From Clostridia bacterium (GTDB lineage: Bacteria; Bacillota; Clostridia; Christensenellales; Maliibacteriaceae): 17,983 nt of DNA. Below, piece after piece: positions 6,847 through 13,986 of this stretch (positions are counted from its first letter, which is position 1; each line of letters begins with the position of its first letter). The stretch spans positions 1 through 17,983 of the forward strand of contig JAGBGW010000143.1 of assembly GCA_017935825.1 (NCBI GenBank). The letters are read 5' to 3'. The notes under the pieces were generated by a model that saw only the letters and a list, made by a program, of their open reading frames with translations, did not search any database and was not told where the DNA came from. A program made the translations under genes and the position numbers.

Positions 6847-8112
6847 ATGAAGAATCTTGCTTCCTTCGGCGTATATGCAGGTGACATGCTTCTGCCAAAA
6901 GCCGGCGATATGTCCCGCTGGTCCGTCATTGCCTGTGACCAGTTCACTTCCCAGATGACCTATTGGGAAGAATTGGCACAATTTGTGGGCGATGCACCCA
7001 GCGCACTGAAGTTGATCCTGCCCGAAGCATATCTTGATTTGGCGGATGCGGATGTACGCATCGCAAGAGTCAACGACACCATGCATGACTATGTCGCAGG
7101 CGATGTGTTCAAAACGCTTGCCGATTCCTTTGTCTACGTGCAGCGCGATAGCGTCTCGGGCATCCGTCATGGTTTGGTCTGCACCGTTGACCTTGAATGC
7201 TACGACCCCCAGGGCAAAGGGCTGATCCGTCCCACCGAGGGTACCGTCGCATCCCGTGTGCCCCCCCGAATGAAGATCAGAAAAAATGCATGCGTGGAGC
7301 TTTCCCATGTGATGCTTCTTTGCGATGACAAAAACATGGCGATCTTCCGCGCACTGGAAGAAGCAACGAAAAACGATGCCCCCATCTATGACTTTGACGT
7401 GTCCATGGGCGGCGGTCATTTGAAGGGCTTCGTGGTGGATTCCCGGGACAAGAAAGCCGTGCTTGAAAAAGCATTTTTGGAAGCTGCACAGGAAGCTGCG
7501 ACCCGCAACGGCGAAGGCGCTCCCTTCCTTGTGGTGGGCGACGGCAACCATTCCCTTGCGGCTGCCAAGGCCCATTGGGAAAACGTCAAGGCAGCAGGCG
7601 CAGGGGAAGATCATCCTGCACGCTACGCCATGGTGGAGATCGTCTCCATCCACGATCCCTCCATCATCTTTGAACCCATCCATCGCGTAATTTTCGATAC
7701 CAATCAGGAGAAACTCACCGAGCAGCTGATCCATGCAGCAAAAATGCGCGGCTTTGGCGCAAAAGTTTCTGCCTGCGCCGTCTGCGGCGAGGATGAAATC
7801 TCCATCCCCATGATTTACGATGGTCAGCAGCAGTATTTCGTTTGCGAAAATCCTTTCGACCGCTGGGCGATCCACATTCTGCAGGAGCTGCTGGATGACA
7901 TCGACGGTTTGAACGTGGACTACATCCACGGCGATGATACCCTCCGCGACCTGTGCCAGAACGATACCAGCGTTGGATTCTTCCTGCCGCCCACAGATAA
8001 GGATACCTTCTTCCACATCATCGCGACCCAGGGTGTCATGCCCCGAAAGACCTTCTCCATCGGTCACGCCCACCAAAAGCGTTACTACACCGAGGCAAGA
8101 GAGATCGTTTGA
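6847..8112 (+). CDS. DUF1015 family protein
   Basis: This 421-residue cytoplasmic protein belongs to the DUF1015 family (PF06245), which has no assigned biochemical function. Recognisable family features are the N-terminal GDMLLPKAGDMSRW region, the central RPTEGTVASR stretch (about residues 122-131), and the conserved VVGDGNHSLAAAKAHW motif in the middle of the chain. Of two near-adjacent ATGs, 6847 is preferred because GGAG (6834-6837) is then nine bases upstream; the ATG at 6841 would leave only three. The neighbours (isomerase before, aspartate kinase after) do not define a pathway. No intrinsic terminator follows directly: the hairpin overlapping its stop codon lacks a U tract. Confidence 0.88.
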   Translation: MKNLASFGVYAGDMLLPKAGDMSRWSVIACDQFTSQMTYWEELAQFVGDAPSALKLILPEAYLDLADADVRIARVNDTMHDYVAGDVFKTLADSFVYVQRDSVSGIRHGLVCTVDLECYDPQGKGLIRPTEGTVASRVPPRMKIRKNACVELSHVMLLCDDKNMAIFRALEEATKNDAPIYDFDVSMGGGHLKGFVVDSRDKKAVLEKAFLEAAQEAATRNGEGAPFLVVGDGNHSLAAAKAHWENVKAAGAGEDHPARYAMVEIVSIHDPSIIFEPIHRVIFDTNQEKLTEQLIHAAKMRGFGAKVSACAVCGEDEISIPMIYDGQQQYFVCENPFDRWAIHILQELLDDIDGLNVDYIHGDDTLRDLCQNDTSVGFFLPPTDKDTFFHIIATQGVMPRKTFSIGHAHQKRYYTEAREIV

Positions 8113-8130
8113 TGTGCTTCGCACATCAAA
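8108..8130 (+). repeat. TTC-loop hairpin overlapping the DUF1015 stop codon
   Basis: TTTGATGTGC (8108-8117) and GCACATCAAA (8121-8130) form a perfect 10-base stem around TTC. The stop TGA (8110-8112) is inside the 5' arm. The following bases are AAAGTTAGC-like, without a T run, so it is not a standard terminator. It may protect the 3' end of the message. Confidence 0.6.
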
Positions 8131-8248
8131 GTTAGCAGTTTAGAGTATACAGTTATGATTGCCCTTCGGGCAAGTTTTGATTGGTCAGGGTAAGGTATGA
8201 TGTTCTTCTGACGTCATCGTAGGGGCGGGCGACCCGACCGCCCTGCGT
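8131..8248 (+). repeat. Composite intergenic element, copy B
   Basis: It contains a GTTTAGAGTATACAGTTATGA leader, a perfect hairpin TTGCCC-TTC-GGGCAA (8159-8173), a GTTTTGATTGGT segment, then GTAGGGGCGGG with arms GGGCGG/CCGCCC (8223-8243). It aligns closely with copy C at 9941-10054 through the leader, the hairpin, the GATTGGT segment and the ATCGTAGGGGCG start, differing mainly in the hairpin arms. Confidence 0.65.
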
Positions 8249-8296
8249 GTATTGCGTTGGAGTGAACATAAGATGATAGATCGTCCCACAGCTAAT

Positions 8297-8424
8297 GTAG
8301 GGGCGACCACTGGTCGCCCGCCTGCCCTGATAAAAGCCAAACGTCTGTGGGCGGCAGGTTGCCGCCCCTACTGCGCAAGAGGTGAAGACAATAAACATCG
8401 TAGGGGCGGATTCCATATCCGCCC
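8297..8424. repeat. Three further GTAGGGGCG hairpins upstream of aspartate kinase
   Basis: Hairpin 2: GTAG plus GGGCGACCA (8301-8309) / TGGTCGCCC (8311-8319). Hairpin 3 is inverted: GGGCGGCA (8349-8356) / TGCCGCCC (8360-8367) then CTAC. Hairpin 4: GTAG plus GGGCGGAT (8404-8411) / ATCCGCCC (8417-8424). All share the GTAGGGGCG edge, while their inner arms differ and still pair. Together with copy B they fill most of the 475-base gap 8113-8587. No credible gene is seen there. Confidence 0.7.
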
Positions 8425-8432
8425 TTGTTTTT
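8404..8432 (+). terminator. Repeat hairpin with a U tract, possible terminator
   Basis: The fourth hairpin (stem GGGCGGAT/ATCCGCCC) is followed by TTGTTTTTT. This GC-rich stem plus T run has the form of an intrinsic terminator and is the first such signal after the DUF1015 gene, some 290 bases downstream. It sits 35 bases before the aspartate kinase -35 box. Confidence 0.45.
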
Positions 8433-8466
8433 TACAAAAAGTATACAGTGTCTTTGCCTGTTTAGC

Positions 8467-8495
8467 TTGACAAAGACTTTTTCATTTTATATAGT
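8467..8495 (+). promoter_or_regulatory. Sigma-A promoter of aspartate kinase
   Basis: TTGACA (8467-8472), a 17-base spacer, and TATAGT (8490-8495). The start would be near 8502, which places a small hairpin TTGATAC/GTATCAA (8501-8520) at the extreme 5' end of the message. The leader of about 86 bases is too short for a lysine riboswitch. Confidence 0.75.
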
Positions 8496-8587
8496 TGTTT
8501 TTGATACGCTTTTGTATCAAAAAAGACCAAAAACCCCTGTATTTGAAGGAAATTTGAAGAAGGAAACACAGAGGAGTTTGAATCAGT

Positions 8588-9907
8588 ATGGCAATTAAAG
8601 TAGTAAAATTCGGCGGCAGTTCCCTTGCAGATGCATCTCAGTTTGCAAAGGTCAAGGACATCATCACCGCAGATCCTGCGCGCCGCTACGTGGTGCCCTC
8701 CGCACCCGGCAAGCGCTTTTCCGACGACATCAAGGTCACCGATCTTCTGTATCGCTGCTACAATGCACGCGACGACCGCGAGACCTTTGAAAAGACCTTT
8801 GAGCTGATCCGTCAGCGCTATCTTGAGATCGAGCGCGATCTTAATGTTGATGCAGGCATGGCAAAGGCTCTGGACGATGTGAAGTATGAAATGCTCTTCC
8901 AGTCCTCCAGCGATTATGCAGCATCCCGCGGCGAGTATTTGAATGGCCGCATCATGGCAGCCTACCTTGGCTACACCTTCGTGGACGCAGCTTCCGTCAT
9001 CGTCTTCGACGAAGACGGCACCTTCAATCCTGCGCTTACCCAGACTGCAATTTCCTGCAAGATGGAAAACATCACCCACGCAGTTGTACCCGGCTTCTAC
9101 GGCGCCACCCCTTCGGGCAGAATCGTTACCTTCTCCCGCGGCGGCAGCGACATCACCGGCTCCCTTGTGGCAGCAGGTGTGAAGGCTGACGAGTACGAAA
9201 ACTGGACCGATGTTTCCGGCTGCCTGATGGCAGACCCCCGCGTGGTCAAGGGTGCAAAGCCCATCGGCGTTGTCACCTACAACGAACTTCGTGAGCTTGC
9301 TTACATGGGCGCAACCGTCATGCACGAGGATGCCATCTATCCTGCCCGTCAGGCAAACATCCCGATCCACATCAAGAACACCAACGCACCCGACGATGCA
9401 GGCACCCTGATCGTTTCCCGCATCAAGAAGGACGAGATCCTCTCCCGCGGCGTTGTCACCGGTATCGCAGGCAAGAAGGGCTTTTGCATCATCACCCTTG
9501 AAAAGAACATGCTGCACAACGAGATCGGCTTTGGCCGCCGTGCACTGAGCGTTCTGGAACTGCATCACCTGTCCTTCGAGCACATGCCCTCGGGTATTGA
9601 CACGCTGTCCCTCGTCATCGACGAGAAGACCATCCCCGATATGGAACGTCTTCTTGCCGATCTGACCCACGCTTGCAACACCGATTCCATCGAGATCGTC
9701 CATGACATTTCCCTGATCGCAGTTGTAGGTCTTGGTATGGCAGGCAACAAGGGTACTGCAGCCCGTCTTTTCGCGGCACTTGCCGAGGCGGACGTCAACA
9801 TCCGCATGATCGACCAGGGCTCCAGCGAAATGAACATCATCCTGGCTGTGGATGATACCGACTACGACGCAACCATCCGCGCCGCATACGAAGCATTTGT
9901 CAAGTAA
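8588..9907 (+). CDS. lysC: Aspartate kinase
   Basis: It phosphorylates aspartate to 4-phospho-aspartate, the first step to lysine, threonine, methionine and diaminopimelate. The 439 residues show the N-terminal kinase motif KFGGSS (7-12), SAPGKR (38-43), SRGEYLNGR (113-121) and TFSRGGSDITG, all typical of the family. The C-terminal third holds two ACT domains, beginning around GIAGKKGFCIITLEKN and DISLIAVVGLGM; these normally bind the feedback amino acid. The ATG has GAGGAG (8571-8576) 11 bases upstream. It has its own promoter and a strong terminator, so it is a single-gene unit. Which end-product inhibits it cannot be read here. Assignment is secure; the symbol is by family. Confidence 0.95.
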   Translation: MAIKVVKFGGSSLADASQFAKVKDIITADPARRYVVPSAPGKRFSDDIKVTDLLYRCYNARDDRETFEKTFELIRQRYLEIERDLNVDAGMAKALDDVKYEMLFQSSSDYAASRGEYLNGRIMAAYLGYTFVDAASVIVFDEDGTFNPALTQTAISCKMENITHAVVPGFYGATPSGRIVTFSRGGSDITGSLVAAGVKADEYENWTDVSGCLMADPRVVKGAKPIGVVTYNELRELAYMGATVMHEDAIYPARQANIPIHIKNTNAPDDAGTLIVSRIKKDEILSRGVVTGIAGKKGFCIITLEKNMLHNEIGFGRRALSVLELHHLSFEHMPSGIDTLSLVIDEKTIPDMERLLADLTHACNTDSIEIVHDISLIAVVGLGMAGNKGTAARLFAALAEADVNIRMIDQGSSEMNIILAVDDTDYDATIRAAYEAFVK

Positions 9908-9910
9908 GAT

Positions 9911-9940
9911 AAAAAGCCATTCCTTCGGGAATGGCTTTTT
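9911..9940 (+). terminator. Intrinsic terminator of aspartate kinase
   Basis: AAAAAGCCATTCC (9911-9923) and GGAATGGCTTTTT (9928-9940) enclose a TTCG tetraloop, giving a long perfect stem ending in a T run directly after the stop codon. Confidence 0.93.
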
Positions 9941-10054
9941 GAGTTATGAGTTTAGAGTTTACAGTTATGATTGCGCTTCGCGCAAGTTTGATTGGTTAGG
10001 AAAAGTTGGATGTTATCCAATGCCATCGTAGGGGCGACCATTGGTCGCCCGCTA
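9941..10054 (+). repeat. Composite intergenic element, copy C
   Basis: It starts on the base after the aspartate kinase terminator. It has a GAGTTATGAGTTTAGAGTTT leader, the perfect hairpin TTGCGC-TTC-GCGCAA (9971-9985), a TTTGATTGGTTAGG segment, then GTAGGGGCGACCA with arms GGGCGACCA/TGGTCGCCC (10032-10050). It is the best preserved copy and closely parallels copy B. Confidence 0.68.
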
Positions 10055-10079
10055 ACGTTTGATAATCCACTCACCTTGC

Positions 10080-10116
10080 GGACGTGCAATACCCTAAAGG
10101 GCACGCGTGCACGTCC
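10080..10116. repeat. Inverted, diverged member of the hairpin family
   Basis: Arms GGACGTGCA (10080-10088) and TGCACGTCC (10108-10116) pair perfectly, with a smaller CCCT/AGGG pairing between them. Read on the minus strand it begins GCAGGGACG, close to the GTAGGGGCG edge of the other members. The rest of the 327-base gap 9908-10234 shows no gene. Confidence 0.5.
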
Positions 10117-10164
10117 CTGCAGGAGTGCGGATGATTCTTCCCCCACAAAACCATATAAATTATA

Positions 10165-10194
10165 CTGTCAATTTTGCTCCGTTTGCAGTATGAT
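10165..10194 (+). promoter_or_regulatory. Candidate promoter of the AEC permease gene
   Basis: CTGTCA (10165-10170) and TATGAT (10189-10194) at 18-base spacing, 41 bases before the start codon. The boxes match consensus in 4 and 5 positions. It is the best candidate in an A/T-rich stretch after the repeats. Confidence 0.4.
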
Positions 10195-10234
10195 GAAAAA
10201 GGATAAGATTTTTTGAAAAGAAGGTTTTTGAACT

Positions 10235-11164
10235 ATGGGTAATACCATCAACACCGTTTTGGTCTTTTTCATTATGATCGCGGCAGGTTTCTTCCTTGCC
10301 CGTGCCAATGTGCTGGACGAACATGCCTCGGGTAAAATTACCAAAATCGTGCTTTGGATCTGTGTGCCCAGCGTGATGCTGGTCAACGTCTTTGAATACT
10401 TCGACCCCGAAATGCTCAAAAGTGCAGGCGCGGCGCTGCTTGTGCCTTTCTTCACCGTGCTTTGCGGCTGGTTTTTGGGTCGCCTTGTGGCAAGACTTCT
10501 TCGCCTGCCCAAAAACAAATGGGGCGTCTTTGCCATGATCTTTACCTTTTCCAATACCGTGTTTGTGGGTCTTCCCGTCAATCAGGCGCTCTTTGGTGAT
10601 GCGGCAAGCGTACCTGCGCTGTTCTACTTCCTTGGCAATACCGTGGTCTTCTGGACCCTTGGCGCATGGGGCGTTCGCATGGATGCAGGCATCGATGCAC
10701 CGTTCTTTTCCTGGAAGTCCCTGAAGGCGATTTTGTCCCCCTCCCTTGTGACCCTCATCATCTCCATGATCTGGCTGTTTTCGGGCATTCCCGTTCCCAC
10801 GTTCCTGATGCAGGCGGCAAAGAAGCTGGGCAGCCCCGGCACCCCCCTTGCCATGATGATCGCAGGCGGCGTCATCTACCGCGGCATCAAGCGCGGCACA
10901 TGGAAGCGCTGGGAGGTTATCTTCTCTATGATGGGCAAGGCATTGATCCTGCCCCTTCTGGCACTGGGCTTTGGCAAGCTGTTTGGTCTTGAAAGCTTCC
11001 TTTCCCACATCTTCATCTCCCAGGCAGCCATGCCCACCATGAGCCAGAGCACCATCGTGGCACAGAACTACGGCGCAGACGATGAACTTGCCAGCGCCGC
11101 ATCGGTTGTCTCCATGATGGGATTGCTAATCATCATGCCTATTCTTTCCGCTTTGTTTGGTTAA
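10235..11164 (+). CDS. AEC (auxin efflux carrier) family transporter
   Basis: This 309-residue inner membrane protein has about ten hydrophobic segments in two blocks of five, separated by a short polar region, which is normal for AEC permeases. Bacterial members export or import small carboxylates such as malate. Family-like features are the N-terminal FFIMIAAGFFLARANVLDE, ARLLRLPKNKWG before TM4, FSNTVFVGLPVNQALFG, and AAMPTMSQSTIVAQNYGAD near the C-terminus. The ATG follows AAGAAGG (10218-10224) by 10 bases. It stands alone between repeat DNA and a terminator, so the substrate cannot be guessed from the context. Confidence 0.9.
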   Translation: MGNTINTVLVFFIMIAAGFFLARANVLDEHASGKITKIVLWICVPSVMLVNVFEYFDPEMLKSAGAALLVPFFTVLCGWFLGRLVARLLRLPKNKWGVFAMIFTFSNTVFVGLPVNQALFGDAASVPALFYFLGNTVVFWTLGAWGVRMDAGIDAPFFSWKSLKAILSPSLVTLIISMIWLFSGIPVPTFLMQAAKKLGSPGTPLAMMIAGGVIYRGIKRGTWKRWEVIFSMMGKALILPLLALGFGKLFGLESFLSHIFISQAAMPTMSQSTIVAQNYGADDELASAASVVSMMGLLIIMPILSALFG

Positions 11165-11170
11165 AGTCAT

Positions 11171-11204
11171 TCGCACAAATGACAACGTCATTTGTGCGAG
11201 TTTT
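11171..11204 (+). terminator. Intrinsic terminator after the AEC permease gene
   Basis: TCGCACAAATGAC (11171-11183) and GTCATTTGTGCGA (11187-11199) form a perfect 13-base stem around AAC, followed by GTTTT. The U tract is short but the stem is strong and directly follows the stop codon. Confidence 0.7.
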
Positions 11205-11206
11205 GC

Positions 11207-11333
11207 ATCCTTTCCCTGAAATCTTTCAGATTTCCGGGCGGGAAAGGATAGGGGAATGAAAAGCTCTGCTTTTCTCCGTTTCGGCGTACATGCCGCCGAA
11301 GCCGGATTTGAAATGAAGGGTTGCAACCTTCAT
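11207..11333 (+). repeat. Run of four unrelated hairpins between the AEC permease gene and rarA
   Basis: In order: a two-level hairpin ATCCTTTCCC (11207-11216) / GGGAAAGGAT (11240-11249) enclosing GAAATCT-TTC-AGATTTC (11218-11234); GAAAAGC-TCT-GCTTTTC (11258-11274); TTCGGCG (11280-11286) / CGCCGAA (11294-11300); and ATGAAGG (11313-11319) / CCTTCAT (11327-11333) with TTGCAA in the loop. They share no arm sequence. None has a proper U tract. No gene is seen in the 224-base gap. Confidence 0.65.
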
Positions 11334-11388
11334 GAACCTGCTAAATTACTCAAATAGTATGTAAGTCCTTTGTTTTACGGAGGGTTTT

Positions 11389-12708
11389 ATGGATCTCTTC
11401 TCTCAAGCTACAGCGAAAATGGCGCCCCTTGCTGACCGCATGCGCCCCAAGACTCTGGACGATTTTATCGGACAGGATCACATCGTGGGCAAAGGTCGGC
11501 TGCTTCGCCGTGCCATCGCTGCAGATGCACTGACCAGCTGTATTTTCTACGGCCCGCCCGGCTGCGGCAAGACCACGTTGGCATCGATCATCGCAAGCAA
11601 CACTTCCGCCGCCTTTGCAAAACTCAATGCTGTCACCAGCGGCGTATCCGACGTGCGCGAGGTGATCGCCGATGCGGAAAAACGCCTTCGCATCGACGGG
11701 CGGCACACCTATCTGCTGCTTGACGAGTGCCACAGATGGAGCAAGGCACAAAGTGATGCGCTTCTTCCTGCACTGGAAAAGGGCACCATCCGCTTCATCG
11801 GCTCCACCACGGAAAATCCCATGATCGCCATGACCCCTGCAATCGTCTCCCGATGCCGTATCTTCCAGTTTCAGGCATTGAAGGCTGCGGATGTGGAAAT
11901 TGCCATCCGCCGTGCCTTGACGGATTTTGACGACGGCCTTGGTTTCATGCGCATCGAAATGGCGGACGACGTGATCGCCCACCTTGCCGATATGAGCAAC
12001 GGCGACGTGCGCGTGGCGCTGACTGCGCTGGAACTGGCGGCACTGTCCACCGATGCGGATGCTTCGGGTACCATCGTGATCGACGATGAAGTCATACAGG
12101 ACTCCATGCAGCAGCGTGTCATGCCCATGGATGATTCCCTTTACTACGACATGCTTTCCGCGTTCTGCAAAAGCCTTCGCGGCAGTGATTCCACCGCGGC
12201 CCTTGGCTGGGCGGCGCGTCTTTTGGAAGCAGGCTGCGATCCCCATCTGATCGTGCGCCGTGTCATGGCGCATGCCAGCGAGGATGTGGGACTTGCCGAT
12301 CCCATGGCCATGGTGCAGGCGGTCTCCGCCATGCAGGCGTTGAATTTCATGGGTATGCCTGAGGCAAAACTGCCCATCGCGCAGGCCATCATCTATGTCT
12401 GCGAAGCGCCCAAATCCAATGCCGTCGTGATGGCGATCGACGAAGCCATGGCCGATGCCAAGACCATGCGCCATGAAAACGTGCCCGAACACCTTCGCGA
12501 TACCCACTACCACGGTGCGGCAGAACTGGGAAGGGGAGAGGGCTACCTGTACCCCCACGATTTCCCCGACCATTACATTCCGCAAAACTACCGCCCTGCA
12601 GGTACGGAGGCCAAGGAATATTTTGTTCCCTGCGGTCAGGGGTATGAATCCGAGATCATCCGCCGCCGTGAAAAGCGAAAGAAGATCGATGAAGCCTACG
12701 GAAAATGA
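11389..12708 (+). CDS. rarA: RarA (MgsA) replication-associated AAA+ ATPase
   Basis: RarA acts at stalled or single-strand-gapped replication forks and is related to clamp-loader subunits; members form tetramers. The 439 residues are full length. The N-terminus MDLFSQATAKMAPLADRMRP is characteristic. Walker A is GPPGCGKTT (55-63), Walker B LLLDECH (109-115, a variant of the usual 'DEIHRF'), sensor 1 GSTTENP (138-144), and the arginine-finger region SRCR (154-157). The C-terminal half carries the family's SDSTAALGWAARLLEAG and YLYPHDFPDHYIPQNYRP. The ATG follows GGAGGG (11379-11384) by four bases, a rather short spacing. It is a single-gene unit facing the next gene, with a shared terminator. 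Confidence 0.95.
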   Translation: MDLFSQATAKMAPLADRMRPKTLDDFIGQDHIVGKGRLLRRAIAADALTSCIFYGPPGCGKTTLASIIASNTSAAFAKLNAVTSGVSDVREVIADAEKRLRIDGRHTYLLLDECHRWSKAQSDALLPALEKGTIRFIGSTTENPMIAMTPAIVSRCRIFQFQALKAADVEIAIRRALTDFDDGLGFMRIEMADDVIAHLADMSNGDVRVALTALELAALSTDADASGTIVIDDEVIQDSMQQRVMPMDDSLYYDMLSAFCKSLRGSDSTAALGWAARLLEAGCDPHLIVRRVMAHASEDVGLADPMAMVQAVSAMQALNFMGMPEAKLPIAQAIIYVCEAPKSNAVVMAIDEAMADAKTMRHENVPEHLRDTHYHGAAELGRGEGYLYPHDFPDHYIPQNYRPAGTEAKEYFVPCGQGYESEIIRRREKRKKIDEAYGK

Positions 12709-12713
12709 CAGAA

Positions 12714-12747
12714 AAAAGAGACAGAGATTTTTCTCTGTCTCTTTTGC
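12714..12747. terminator. Bidirectional terminator between rarA and the facing gene
   Basis: AAAAGAGACAGAGA (12714-12727) and TCTCTGTCTCTTTT (12732-12745) form a perfect 14-base stem. T runs exist on both strands (the minus strand continues in Ts from 12717 to 12712). The two convergent genes end 6 and 10 bases from it. Confidence 0.92.
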
Positions 12748-12756
12748 TTTGTCTTT

Positions 12757-13938
12757 TTAAGCACGGGAACCATTGTCTACCCGACCTTCGAAAAGGTTAC
12801 TTAGATCGTCTAAAAATGCGGTTTCTTGTGCAGGTTCCACCTCCGCAAACAGAGGACCTGCTGCCTGGGCAAGCAGAGCATCCATGTCTGCATCTGCGGA
12901 TATCTCCTGGTCAAGGTCGTATTGGGATGCGCCGGTAAAGATCGGCTGCGGTACAACAGGCGAAGTTTCCACCTCGACGGGGTCATCGGTAGGATCTTCC
13001 AACGTTTCCTGCACAGGTTCCTGTGCTTCTTCGGTCGCCGCTTTGGCTTCTTCGACCTGTGCTTCCTCAAAAATCTGTGTCAACTCTGCCTCAAAATCCT
13101 CCTGCACGGGTATTTGTGCAGGTTCTGCTGCAGGAGCGATCGTTCCCTGATTCATCTTTCGCAGGCAAAGTGCGAAGATCAGTGTCAGCAGCAGGAAAAA
13201 TCCTGCCGCGATGCACAGTGCGAATTGCCCGTCATGGGGCACATCACGCAGCAGCTGCAGCGGTGTGTGCAGCTGCAAAAGCAAACCATTTACAAAAAAA
13301 CTGACGGAAAGCAGCGCGCAAAGGATCGCATCTGTTACAAATACAAGGCTCAGGATCAAAAGTCGGCGTCGCGGTTCGCTGCAAAGCAGGATAAAAAAGC
13401 CAAGGCAGACGATTGCGGCGATGGTACCCCCTGCTGCCGCACTTGCGCGGATGATGGAGGCGGCAAAATTCAGCTGCAGGCGAACAGCACCATGCATCAC
13501 AAGATCAAAGGGCGGGAACACAGCCTGCAGTGCTGACTGCAGCGGCAGACTCAGTGATTCCAGTGTGGCTTCGTAGTCTGTGTGCTGGCTGTAGGAGGCA
13601 TCCAGTGTCTGCTCCAGCAGTGCGTGAGCGATCGTACGAGCTTCTTCTTGCTGCAACTCATCCCACGGTTGACCATCTTCGTAGCGCCATGCTACAAGCT
13701 GCTGCACATAGCGGTCCTGTGCCGCAACGAATGCGGGGATCTGTTCCAACTGTGCTACCAGTGCCGGGTCTTCGCCTGACAGCACGTCGGCAAATACTGC
13801 CTTACGGATGGCAGGGGTGGAAAAAGGCGATTCATCCCGGCAGGTGAAATACACCGCTGCGGAAAGTGCAGCGATGCAAAGACTGATACAAAATGCCGCT
13901 GCAACGCAGACGGCAACAAATGCGCGGAACCGTTTCAT
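12757..13938 (-). CDS. Unrecognised membrane protein with an acidic C-terminal tail
   Basis: I do not recognise this 393-residue protein. An N-terminal membrane helix (about 7-31) is followed by a 130-residue region (about 32-165) that is predicted to lie outside and is rich in Ala, Gln and Glu. Three further hydrophobic helices follow at about 168-187, 192-217 and 238-259. Residues 270-393 are acidic and low in complexity (many Glu, Ala, Pro, Val), probably disordered and cytoplasmic. The last part holds short repeated-looking acidic segments such as DLDQEISADADMDALLAQ and FLDDLSNLFEGR, which could be binding motifs. The ATG has GGAG (13949-13952) 10 bases upstream. It is divergent from the sigma-factor gene, with adjacent promoters, so shared control is possible but unproven. 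Confidence 0.82.
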   Translation of the reverse strand: MKRFRAFVAVCVAAAFCISLCIAALSAAVYFTCRDESPFSTPAIRKAVFADVLSGEDPALVAQLEQIPAFVAAQDRYVQQLVAWRYEDGQPWDELQQEEARTIAHALLEQTLDASYSQHTDYEATLESLSLPLQSALQAVFPPFDLVMHGAVRLQLNFAASIIRASAAAGGTIAAIVCLGFFILLCSEPRRRLLILSLVFVTDAILCALLSVSFFVNGLLLQLHTPLQLLRDVPHDGQFALCIAAGFFLLLTLIFALCLRKMNQGTIAPAAEPAQIPVQEDFEAELTQIFEEAQVEEAKAATEEAQEPVQETLEDPTDDPVEVETSPVVPQPIFTGASQYDLDQEISADADMDALLAQAAGPLFAEVEPAQETAFLDDLSNLFEGRVDNGSRA

Positions 13939-13986
13939 GGGATAATCGCTCCAAATCGTGAAAATCGTAGGACATCAATTACCATC

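Noticed and set aside
6817..8124. 435-codon minus-strand frame opposite the DUF1015 gene
   Set aside because: It mirrors the DUF1015 gene almost exactly, has no ribosome binding site and its Cys/His/Gly-rich translation resembles no family. It is a codon-bias shadow.
8219..8424. CRISPR array
   Set aside because: The repeated units vary inside, differ in spacing and one is inverted. There are no constant direct repeats with equal spacers and no cas genes.
8252..8470. Small plus-strand frame in the repeat region (72 codons, with VGATTGRPP-like peptide)
   Set aside because: It is built from the GTAGGGGCG hairpins themselves. A matching peptide (IVGATIGRP) arises at 9992-10216 from copy C, as expected for translated repeats rather than a gene.
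8502..8587. Lysine riboswitch in the aspartate kinase leader
   Set aside because: The leader is about 86 bases with one small hairpin. The lysine riboswitch needs roughly twice that and a five-way junction, which I do not see.
8462..9703. 413-codon minus-strand frame opposite aspartate kinase
   Set aside because: It is antisense to an unambiguous aspartate kinase and runs into its promoter. No domain is visible.
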